A model generated the notes under the pieces. It ran no database searches. It was not told the origin of the DNA and saw only the letters and a program-made list of their open reading frames with translations. From Desulfarculaceae bacterium (GTDB lineage: Bacteria; Desulfobacterota; Desulfobacteria; Desulfobacterales; Desulfobacteraceae), in contig JAIPEK010000123.1 in the NCBI GenBank assembly GCA_021737205.1, positions 1-6,852 on the forward strand: a stretch of DNA of 6,852 bases. The letters run 5' to 3'. Below, piece after piece: positions 1-6,700 of this stretch; position 1 is the first letter of the stretch; each line of letters starts with the position of its first letter. A program made the position numbers and the translations under genes.

Positions 1-442
1 TGTTCACATCCGGCCCCACTGCCGGATAAGCGGTGCAGCTTTTGCCTTCGAGGACGCCTGCGGCAGCCAGCACCTGCAGACCGTGGCAGATGGCCGCAAT
101 CGGTTTGTCTGCTCCGGCAAAATGGCGCGCCACCTCAAGCACGCTTTCGTTCAGCCGGATATACTCCGGTGCGCGGCCGCCCGGAATCACAAGGGCATCG
201 TAATCATCGGCCCTGATTTCGGCGAAATCGGCATTCAGCGAAAAATTATGGCCCAACTTTTCACTGTACGTCTGGTCTCCTTCGAAATCATGAACCGCGG
301 TGCGTACCGTCTCGCCCGCTTTTTTATCCGGGCAGACCGCGTGAACCGTATGTCCCACCATGGTCAATGCCTGAAAGGGCACCATCACTTCATAATCCTC
401 CACAAAGTCGCCGACAAGCATTAAAATCTTTTTTGCAGCCAT
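1..442 (-). CDS. DJ-1/PfpI family protein (DJ-1D-like), 3' end cut by window
   Basis: I translated this frame by hand. It gives 147 residues from the ATG at 442 and then runs off the left edge; about 40-50 C-terminal residues are probably missing against a usual length near 190. It opens with a Rossmann-like strand (KKILMLVGDFVEDYE, residues 4-18). The nucleophile elbow AICHG has Cys119 and His120, and Glu15 sits where the family's conserved acidic partner of the cysteine is expected. The middle segment HDFEGDQTYSEK (51-62), then IPGGRAPEY and CTAYPAV, closely match what I recall of plant DJ-1D and its bacterial relatives, rather than the shorter YhbO/PfpI type. Such proteins are cytosolic and are variously described as glyoxalase III-like, deglycase, chaperone or protease enzymes; the reaction here cannot be fixed from sequence. 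The start is set by a strong Shine-Dalgarno sequence six bases upstream. With 874 bases separating it from the next gene upstream, it probably has its own promoter. Family assignment is firm, substrate unknown. Confidence 0.93.
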   Translation of the reverse strand, partial: MAAKKILMLVGDFVEDYEVMVPFQALTMVGHTVHAVCPDKKAGETVRTAVHDFEGDQTYSEKLGHNFSLNADFAEIRADDYDALVIPGGRAPEYIRLNESVLEVARHFAGADKPIAAICHGLQVLAAAGVLEGKSCTAYPAVGPDVN

Positions 443-448
443 GATAGA

Positions 449-455
449 CCTCCTT
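449..455 (-). promoter_or_regulatory. Ribosome-binding site of the DJ-1/PfpI gene
   Basis: Read on the minus strand this is AAGGAGG, a near-perfect Shine-Dalgarno sequence, ending six bases before the ATG at 442. It fixes the start of the DJ-1/PfpI gene and suggests efficient translation. Confidence 0.85.
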
Positions 456-512
456 TTTGTTTGGTACCGACAGAAAATGAAAATTTACATTTGAGGAAAT
501 ATTCGTTTGAGA

Positions 513-538
513 TTCGGGGACGAAATATATTCCCCGAA
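513..538. promoter_or_regulatory. Perfect 8-bp inverted repeat upstream of the DJ-1/PfpI gene
   Basis: TTCGGGGA (513-520) and TCCCCGAA (531-538) are perfect inverted repeats around a 10-base AT-rich centre (CGAAATATAT). The repeat lies about 70-95 bases upstream of the DJ-1/PfpI ATG, in the AT-rich stretch where a promoter would be expected. It could be a two-half-site operator for a dimeric regulator, or a hairpin in the leader or in an upstream transcript. The centre read on the minus strand includes a -10-like TATATT, but I could not match a good -35 box at proper spacing, so no promoter is called. Confidence 0.45.
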
Positions 539-690
539 AACATTCAAAATCCTACCAGAAGGATAAAACCGGTGCAACAGATCATTGAATCCAAGCTGCA
601 AAAATCAATTCCGCTTTTAAAGTTCCTTCGTGGCGAATCGATTTATACGTAAAGCCTGTTGGAAAATGCGTATGCCGAGGCCTAATCCCG

Positions 691-721
691 GCCCTTCAAG
701 CCGATTTCTTCCCCTCTACAT
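691..721 (+). repeat. Diverged extra copy of the outer arm of the 1037-1222 inverted repeat
   Basis: These 31 bases, starting GCCCTTCAAGCCG, match 1036-1066 (GCCCTTAAAGCCG...) at 26 of 31 positions without gaps. They also match the reverse complement of the right arm ending near 1223 at roughly 24 of 31 positions. The similarity stops after base 721. It is therefore a third, solitary copy of the arm tip, in the same orientation as the left arm. Three copies within about 530 bases suggest a small dispersed repeat family or the remnant of a larger palindromic element. Confidence 0.6.
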
Positions 722-745
722 CCAAAAATAAAAGCCAGTGCCACG

Positions 746-889
746 ATACCGGCATCAGCCAATCCGGTATAACCTTCCACTCATTCTCGCAAATCATCCA
801 TGATTTGCTCCGAGGACAATGTCGGAACCGGTCACATCGTGTGCCCGGTAACCGACCGACATTGAAACCCGTTTCAGGTTACACCGGAT
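746..889 (-). other. Nested multi-helix structured element, candidate non-coding RNA
   Basis: Several inverted repeats nest in one closed architecture. The outer helix pairs 762-775 (ATCCGGTATAACCT) with 876-889, 13 of 14 exact; the odd pair A769/C882 becomes U-G in a minus-strand transcript, so the helix is complete in that orientation. Inside lie a hairpin with 9-base arms (789-797 with 800-808, GCAAATCAT/ATGATTTGC; the innermost pair must open to leave a 4-base loop) and a longer hairpin. The latter has 817-825 paired with 856-864 (CAATGTCGG/CCGACATTG, perfect), then 827-831 with 845-849 (ACCGG/CCGGT), then 833-836 with 840-843 (CACA/TGTG) around TCG. A further GAAAC-CC-GTTTC lies at 864-875. 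An alternative hairpin pairs 746-752 with 764-770 (ATACCGG/CCGGTAT) and would compete with the outer helix. No open frame explains this. It could be a structured RNA, a leader of the DJ-1/PfpI gene, or a DNA cruciform or mobile-element end. Strand is chosen only from the wobble pair. Confidence 0.5.
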
Positions 890-1036
890 CGTCTGCTGCC
901 TCCGTCCCGGGTGCATTCAGCGTTCGATGTGTGCCGCTCCTCTCCCAAATATTTTTATGAAAGAGCAACATTTTTTACCATGAAGAAGCTGAAGCAAAGT
1001 TTTTATGAACTTCATGCTCTGTTATTGAGTAGGAGG

Positions 1037-1222
1037 CCCTTAAAGCCGGTTTCCTCCCATGTACATGGAGGACCGGAGGGGGTAAAATTTTGCCTTATGA
1101 CGGGTGTTAAGAACCGCAGGCTGTTTGAGGACCGATTGGACCGCAGTTCCTGCGGTTTAACCCGTCATAAGGCAAAATTCCCCCGGAGGTCCGGGTACAG
1201 GGGAGGGAACCGGCTTGAAGGG
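1037..1222. repeat. 186-bp imperfect inverted repeat (palindromic element)
   Basis: The left arm (1037-1120) and right arm (1149-1222) are imperfect reverse complements separated by a 28-base centre. The core is perfect over 20 bp (1086-1105 with 1160-1179, read as AATTTTGCC...GACGGGT). The outer arms (CCCTT-AAGCCGG, CTCCC, TGTAC) pair with scattered mismatches and a few unpaired bases, and the inner ACCGCAGG (1113-1120) pairs with CCTGCGGT (1149-1156). There is no transposase frame inside and I see no clear target-site duplication. The size and symmetry fit a MITE-like or other palindromic intergenic element; as RNA it would fold into a very long hairpin in the 3' region of the purF/radical SAM transcript. 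It is not a classical terminator because no T-run follows on either strand. Confidence 0.8.
1141..1155. repeat. Small hairpin at the apex of the large inverted repeat
   Basis: CCGCAG (1141-1146), TTC, CTGCGG (1150-1155) is a perfect 6-bp hairpin with a three-base loop. Its right arm is the same segment that pairs with 1113-1120 in the large inverted repeat, so the two pairings exclude each other. This gives the apex two alternative folds. Confidence 0.55.
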
Positions 1223-1293
1223 ACGGGGAACAGTCTGGCTCCTTTGCTTGGTTTGAGTGCATAATCCTTTGACGGTGGAATATTTGGGATATT

Positions 1294-1324
1294 GCCCATT
1301 GTCCGTAGTATACGGGCTATGGGC
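1294..1324 (-). terminator. Hairpin overlapping the radical SAM stop codon, possible transcript end
   Basis: GCCCAT (1294-1299) pairs with ATGGGC (1319-1324), and CCGTA (1303-1307) pairs with TACGG (1311-1315) around a three-base loop, with a short internal loop between. The TAG stop of the radical SAM gene (1317-1319) lies inside the right arm. On the minus strand the hairpin is followed by AATATCCCAAATATT rather than a U-run, so it is not a standard intrinsic terminator. It could mark a factor-dependent end or stabilise a 3' end. Confidence 0.4.
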
Positions 1325-2312
1325 GGATCTCTTCCTTGAGCATGCAGCAGGCTATGCGGTGTTCCGGGGAGCCGTCCGGGTTGAAGGAGATGTTGCCCGG
1401 CTGGATGAGTTTGTTCATGACGCAACCTTCCGGGATGGAAAGCTGGTACAAGTCCTGTTCGCTAATCTTCGAGGTTTTCACGAGCCGGTCATCTTTGATC
1501 TCGATGCTGTGCAACGGATAATCCTCGCACAGGGGACACTGGTAGACCCGTCCGTTGGGAAAGACGAAATAGTTTTTCGATACCAGGGCCGCGCATTCAA
1601 ACCGGTCATCCGGATCCAGGAACACCTTGGGCCAGGTTACGGTGATTCCGGCCCGGGCCAGTTTTTCAACCACCTTCGGCACGGTCTGAAGCCACTGTTC
1701 CCTTGTCACCTGCGGGGTTTCCGTTTTACCGGAAGATTTTCCCCGCAACCCGTTCACCTGGATGAAAAAGCGGTGAACCCCCATGTTTTTCAAAAGCTCG
1801 GGCATCATGGCAAGCTCATGAAGATTGTGGTTGGACACGGTATAGATCACGGAAGCGGAAAATCCCCTGGAAAGCGCATTCTTGATCCCGGTCACGCACC
1901 GGTCATAGCATCCGTTTCCCCGGATCGCATCATTGGTTTTCCGTGTGGCGCCGTCCAGGGAAAACGAGATGAAATCCGCCTCTTTCGGGGTGACCCGGTC
2001 CAGGATGTCATGGAACAGATACCCGTTGGTATCAATGGTCACCGACTGAAACCCAAGAGTCTTGGCCTCCTTTACCGCCTCGGCAAGGTCCGGATGCAGG
2101 GTGGGCTCTCCCCCTAAGAACACCACGTTGGTTTCGTGCTTGGTGTCGGAAAACAGTGCCAGCCATTTTCTGACGGTCTCGATGTCAAGGGTTTCAGCGC
2201 CGTGCTGCTCCTTGTTGATATAACAGTGCTCGCACCTGAGATTACAGTTGGTCAGAATATGGAAAAAAAGGTTGGATGCGTGCCTGGAAAATGAAACCGT
2301 TCGCTTCTGCAT
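1317..2312 (-). CDS. Radical SAM protein with SPASM/twitch-like C-terminus
   Basis: From the ATG at 2312 the product is 331 residues. The radical SAM 4Fe-4S motif CNLRCEHC supplies Cys23, Cys27 and Cys30 (CX3CX2C). It is followed by the SAM-binding GGEP at 67-70 and a SFSLDG strand near 116-121, so the first 200 residues are the usual partial TIM barrel. The C-terminal third contains CX13GX4C (Cys240, Gly254, Cys259) followed by Cys262, then Cys297 and Cys322-Cys323, matching the pattern of SPASM/twitch auxiliary-cluster domains; at least one extra Fe-S cluster is likely. Substrate is unknown: relatives modify peptides, activate enzymes or act on small molecules, and no precursor peptide was seen beside it. 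It starts 11 bases after the purF stop, indicating co-transcription and probably coupled translation. A GTG at 2336 is possible and would overlap purF by 13 bases; I prefer the ATG because the family-like sequence begins there. The ribosome-binding site is weak (GGGGTGAG). Confidence 0.9.
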   Translation of the reverse strand: MQKRTVSFSRHASNLFFHILTNCNLRCEHCYINKEQHGAETLDIETVRKWLALFSDTKHETNVVFLGGEPTLHPDLAEAVKEAKTLGFQSVTIDTNGYLFHDILDRVTPKEADFISFSLDGATRKTNDAIRGNGCYDRCVTGIKNALSRGFSASVIYTVSNHNLHELAMMPELLKNMGVHRFFIQVNGLRGKSSGKTETPQVTREQWLQTVPKVVEKLARAGITVTWPKVFLDPDDRFECAALVSKNYFVFPNGRVYQCPLCEDYPLHSIEIKDDRLVKTSKISEQDLYQLSIPEGCVMNKLIQPGNISFNPDGSPEHRIACCMLKEEIRP

Positions 2313-2323
2313 ATCAATTCGTC

Positions 2324-3736
2324 TCACCCCATGCACTGTTTGGTGAAATTCGGGTCGAACGGCACCGGGTAGGAGCCGTCAAAGCAGGCCTTGCAGAACT
2401 TGTTTTCCGGGTTCTCGACACCGGACGCCTCGAGCATTCCCTCCACGGAAAGATAGTGAAGTGAATCAAGCCCCAGGTACTCTTGAAGCTCCTCAAGGGT
2501 TTTAGAGGCCGCGATCAGTTCGCCTTTGGAGGAAAAATCGATGCCGTAGTAGCAGGGAAACTTGTGGGGCGGGCAGCTGATCCGCATGTGAACTTTTTTG
2601 GCCCCGATTTCCCGCAATGCCTCCACACGGGTTTTGGCAGTGGTTCCCCGGATGATCGAATCTTCGATAATGATGATGTCCTTGCCCCGGATCAGCTCCT
2701 TGACCGGATTGAGCTTGATGCGCACGGAAAAGTCCCGCATGGTCTGGGTCGGCTGGATAAAACTCCGTCCCACGTAATGGTTGCGGATCATGGCCATTTC
2801 AAAGGGAATCTTTGCCTGCTCCGCATACCCGATGGCGGCATAGTTGCCCGAATCCGGGAACGGCATCACAAGGTCCGCATCCACATGGGATTCCTCTGCA
2901 AGGCGATTTCCATGGGCTTTTCTCATCTGGTACACGTTCCTGCCGTAGATGGTGGAGTCGGGCCTGGCAAAATAGATATATTCAAATATGCAAAGAGAGC
3001 GTTTTTCAGGCTGTTCATCCATTTTAATGCTTGTAACGCCGTCTTCATTAATGATGACCATCTCGCCGGGGTCAAGCTCCCTTATGAATTCCGCCTGGAC
3101 AAGATCAAAAGCGCAGGTTTCAGACGCCAGCACGTAGTGGCCGTTGAGTTTGCCGAGAGCCAGGGGCCGGAACCCGTTGGGGTCTTTGATCCCGATCACT
3201 TCCCCCTTGCAGGTAAGCACCACAAAGGAGTATGCCCCCTCGATCTTTGAGATCACTTTTTTCAGCGCCCCTTCCACGTCCCCTTTTTTCAGGTTTTTCA
3301 CAAACAGATGCAGGAACACCTCACTGTCCATGGTGGTCTGGAATATGGAACCATCCTCTTCAAGTTCCTTCCGGAGCAGATGCGCATTCACCAGGTTGCC
3401 GTTGTGCGCCACGGCATAGGACCGGCCCCGATGAAAGACCACAAACGGCTGGGCATTGGCCAGAACAGACCCGCCGGTGGTCGAGTACCGCACATGGCCG
3501 ATGGCGCTTCCGCCGTCGATCTTCTCCAGGTCCTTGATATCAAAGACATCCGAGACAAGCCCCATGCCTTTGTGGGAAAATATTTTGTCGTCTTCACCGG
3601 CCACTGAAATTCCGGCGCTCTCCTGCCCCCTGTGCTGCAAGGCGTAGAGACCGAAATAGGTGATTTTGGCCGACTCAGGATGTTTGTACAGGCCGAAAAC
3701 ACCGCACTCGTCCTTTGGGCGTTCGCTTTCCATCAT
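2324..3736 (-). CDS. purF: Amidophosphoribosyltransferase (glutamine PRPP amidotransferase)
   Basis: This cytosolic enzyme catalyses the first committed step of purine synthesis: PRPP plus glutamine gives 5-phosphoribosylamine, glutamate and pyrophosphate. The 470-residue length is normal. Cys11 follows a ten-residue N-terminal stretch (MMESERPKDE) and begins CGVFGLY, so it is the propeptide-processed type with an N-terminal nucleophile cysteine. The Ntn glutaminase domain shows RGQESAGI (36-43), HVRYSTTG (81-88) and HNGN (111-114). The phosphoribosyltransferase domain carries the PRPP loop EDSIIRGTT (358-366). Four cysteines at 249, 395, 448 and 451 match the 4Fe-4S ligands of the Bacillus subtilis enzyme, so this is the oxygen-sensitive Fe-S form rather than the E. 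coli form. The start codon overlaps the carB stop as ATGA, indicating translational coupling; a second ATG follows directly, so the true start may be one codon later. Family knowledge predicts feedback inhibition by purine nucleotides. Confidence 0.98.
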   Translation of the reverse strand: MMESERPKDECGVFGLYKHPESAKITYFGLYALQHRGQESAGISVAGEDDKIFSHKGMGLVSDVFDIKDLEKIDGGSAIGHVRYSTTGGSVLANAQPFVVFHRGRSYAVAHNGNLVNAHLLRKELEEDGSIFQTTMDSEVFLHLFVKNLKKGDVEGALKKVISKIEGAYSFVVLTCKGEVIGIKDPNGFRPLALGKLNGHYVLASETCAFDLVQAEFIRELDPGEMVIINEDGVTSIKMDEQPEKRSLCIFEYIYFARPDSTIYGRNVYQMRKAHGNRLAEESHVDADLVMPFPDSGNYAAIGYAEQAKIPFEMAMIRNHYVGRSFIQPTQTMRDFSVRIKLNPVKELIRGKDIIIIEDSIIRGTTAKTRVEALREIGAKKVHMRISCPPHKFPCYYGIDFSSKGELIAASKTLEELQEYLGLDSLHYLSVEGMLEASGVENPENKFCKACFDGSYPVPFDPNFTKQCMG

Positions 3737-6700
3737 TGTTTGCGTTCCCTGATACTCGTTTCATGATACGTTTTGATGTCCATTACGCTGAACTCCTGTT
3801 TCTTGAGCGCTTTTATGGCGTTGCAGATGGCCCGGGTGCCGTCGGTGGTGGTGGCGTACGGGATATTGAACTTCACCGCGGCACGGCGGATCATGTACCC
3901 GTCCCGTTTGGTCTGGCTGCTGGCACCGGTGTTCAGGATCAGCTGGATCTCGTTGTTTTTGACCATGTCGATCACATTGGGCCGTCCCGTAGACACTTTC
4001 TCAATCCGCCTGGACGGGATCCCGTGCTCCTTGAAAAAATCGGAGGTTCCTCTTGTGGCGGTAATGTCAAATCCCAGATCGTAAAAAATCTTTGCCACGT
4101 CAACGGCAGCCCGCTTGTCCTTGTCCTGGACACTGATAAACACATTCCCGCCGGTGGGAAGGTGCTGATTTGCCCCGAACTGGGCCTTGGCAAACGCTGT
4201 CCCCAGGTCCCTGTCGATTCCCATGACCTCGCCCGTGGATTTCATTTCCGGGCCGAGAACCGGATCGACCTGCGAGAACCGGTCAAACGGCATAACAGCC
4301 TCTTTGACCGAATAATGGAGAGGGAGAGGCTCCTCGATAATGCCGAGTTCGTCAAGGGTTTTGCCCAGCATCACCTTTGTGGCGATCCTGGCAAGGGGAA
4401 TTCCCGTTGCCTTGCTCACGAACGGAACCGTCCGGGAAGCCCTGGGATTGACCTCGATCACGTACAGCTTGCCGTCCATGATACCGAACTGAATGTTCAT
4501 AAGACCCTTGACGTTAAGCTCCTTTGCAATGGCTTTTGCGGCTTCCGCCATTTCATCGATGTGGGGCCGGGAGATGCTGAAAGGCGGCAGCACGCACGCC
4601 GAATCCCCGGAATGGACGCCCGCCTCCTCGATGTGCTCCATCATACCGCCGATGATGGTACGCGTGCCGTCTGATACCGCATCCACATCCAGCTCGAACG
4701 CTTCTTCCAGGAACTTGTCGATGAGCACCGGGTGTTCCGGTGATGCCGACACCGCCAGATTGAAAAACTCCTCGAGATCGTTTTCATCGTACACAATCTT
4801 CATGGCCCTGCCGCCGAGCACGAAAGAGGGTCTCACCATCACCGGGTACCCGATATCGGCGGCCACCTTTTTCGCTTCTTCATAACTTGTGGCGATCCCG
4901 TTCTCCGGCTGCAGCAGTCCGAGCCTGTTAAGCATGTCCTGGAACAGATCCCGGTTTTCCGCCCTGTCGATGCTCTCCGGTGTGGTACCGATAATTGGGG
5001 CGCCGGCCTCTTTCAAGGCGGTTGCAAGATTCAGCGGAGTCTGGCCGCCGAACTGAACGATGATGCCGTCGGGTTTTTCCTTCTCGATGATATGCAGCAC
5101 ATCCTCGCGGGTCACCGGCTCGAAGTAGAGTTTGTCAGAAGTGTCATAGTCCGTGGACACGGTTTCCGGGTTGGAGTTCACCATGATGCTCTCCACCCCT
5201 TCTTCCCGCAGGGCGAACGAGGCATGCACGCAGCAGTAATCGAACTCGATGCCCTGGCCGATTCGGTTGGGACCGCCGCCCAGGATGATCACTTTTTTCC
5301 GGTCCGATACCCTTGCTTCGCACTCTTTTTCATAGGTGGAGTAGTAGTACGGAGTGGAAGCCCGGAACTCTGCTGCGCAGGTGTCCACCAGCTTGTACAC
5401 CGGTTCGATGCCGAGTGCCTTTCTCTTGTCCCGGATCTGGTTTTCCGAAAGCCCTGTAAGACAGGCAAGCTGCCGGTCGGAGTAGCCCCATTTCTTGGCC
5501 GTCTCCACGACTTCCTGGGCAATGGCCGTGCCTGTGAACACGATCCGTTTTTCAAGTTCCACCAGCTGCTTCATCTGGTGGAGAAACCACGGATCGATGC
5601 TGGTGAGTTCGTAAATCCGGTCAATGGTCAACCCGTTTTCCAGGGCGTATTTCAGGTAAAAAACCCGCAGGGAATTGGGGGTGGACAGATGATACTCGAT
5701 ATCTGTTTCAGACAGTTCCCCTTGCTTGAAATCCTTTCCGTCGGCCCCGAAACCGAACCTTCCCGTTTCAAGGGACCGAAGCCCTTTCTGGAAGGCCTCC
5801 TTGAACGTCCGGCCGATGGACATGGTCTCTCCCACCGACTTCATGGCCGTGGTGAGCACGTCCCGTGTCTCGGGAAACTTTTCAAAGGTCCATCTCGGGA
5901 TCTTGACCACACAGTAGTCGATGGAGGGTTCGAAACAGGCCAGGGTCTCCCCGGTGATGTCATTGGGAATTTCGTCCAGGGTCAGGCCCACTGCAAGCTT
6001 GGCAGCAATCTTGGCGATGGGGAATCCCGTGGCTTTGGAGGCTAAGGCCGAACTCCTGGATACCCTGGGATTCATCTCCACGACGATGAGTTCCCCGGTA
6101 TCCGGGTGCACGGCGAACTGGACGTTGGAGCCGCCCGTATCCACGCCGATTTCCCGCATGATATCGATGGAGGCGTCCCTGAGTTTCTGGTACTCCTTGT
6201 CCGACAGGGTCTGTGCCGGGGCCACGGTGATGCTGTCCCCGGTATGAACGCCCATGGCATCCACGTTTTCAATGGAACAGATGATCACTACATTGTCCGC
6301 GTGATCCCGCATGACCTCGAGTTCGTACTCTTTCCATCCGAGAACGGACTGCTCGAGCATGACCTGGGAGATCAGGCTGGCATCGATCCCGGCCTTGGAC
6401 ATGTTCAACAGCTCTTCGAGGTTGTAGGCGACCCCGCCCCCGGTCCCGCCGAGGGTGAAGCTTGGCCGGACGATGACGGGGAATCCGATCCGGGACGCCA
6501 CCTCTTCGACTTCCTCGAGGTTGTGGGCGAACCCGCTTTCCGGTATTTTCAGACCGATCCGGTTCATGGCGCTGCTGAAAAGCTCCCGGTCCTCGGCCTT
6601 GTTGATGGATTCGATGGAGGCGCCGATCATCTCCACCCCGTACTTTTCCAGGACCCCCATCTTGGCCGCCTCAATGGCGGTGTTCAGCCCGGTCTGGCCG

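Larger units (their letters stand above)
443..1293. other. Intergenic region without a supportable gene
   Basis: This stretch lies between the DJ-1/PfpI start and the hairpin beyond the radical SAM stop. The plus-strand frames at 461-652 and 911-1264 show no recognisable protein family, use compositionally odd codons and run through the inverted repeats described here, so I do not call them. Apart from the palindrome at 513-538, the arm copy at 691-721, the nested structure at 746-889 and the large inverted repeat at 1037-1222, I see nothing definite. The segment 940-1030 is AT-rich, with two TTTTTATGAA copies (953-962 and about 1001-1010) but no clear feature. Confidence 0.6.

Noticed and set aside
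461..652. 63-residue plus-strand frame near the DJ-1/PfpI start
   Set aside because: It needs a TTG start, crosses the 513-538 palindrome and shows no recognisable motif.
762..889. Integron attC-like recombination site
   Set aside because: The outer arms contain TAACC and GGTTA, but do not satisfy the RYYYAAC/GTTRRRY core-site consensus, and no integrase or gene cassette is nearby.
911..1264. 117-residue plus-strand frame in the intergenic region
   Set aside because: It reads straight through both arms of the large inverted repeat and has no family resemblance or convincing ribosome-binding site.
443..1316. CRISPR array or tandem repeats
   Set aside because: The repeats are inverted and irregularly spaced, with only two to three diverged copies and no uniform spacers.
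2313..2336. Upstream GTG start for the radical SAM gene, adding eight residues
   Set aside because: It would overlap purF by 13 bases and adds MHGVRRID, which looks like read-through of the purF end; the ATG at 2312 is a better start, although the GTG cannot be excluded.
1257..3250. Plus-strand open frames opposite the radical SAM gene and purF (1257-2117 and 2483-3250)
   Set aside because: Antisense shadows of well-supported genes, without recognisable domains or ribosome-binding sites.
3715..6045. Long plus-strand open frames over carB (3715-4674 and 5092-6045)
   Set aside because: They lie antisense to carB, whose frame is unmistakable; their translations match no family I recognise and the open reading reflects codon bias of the real gene.
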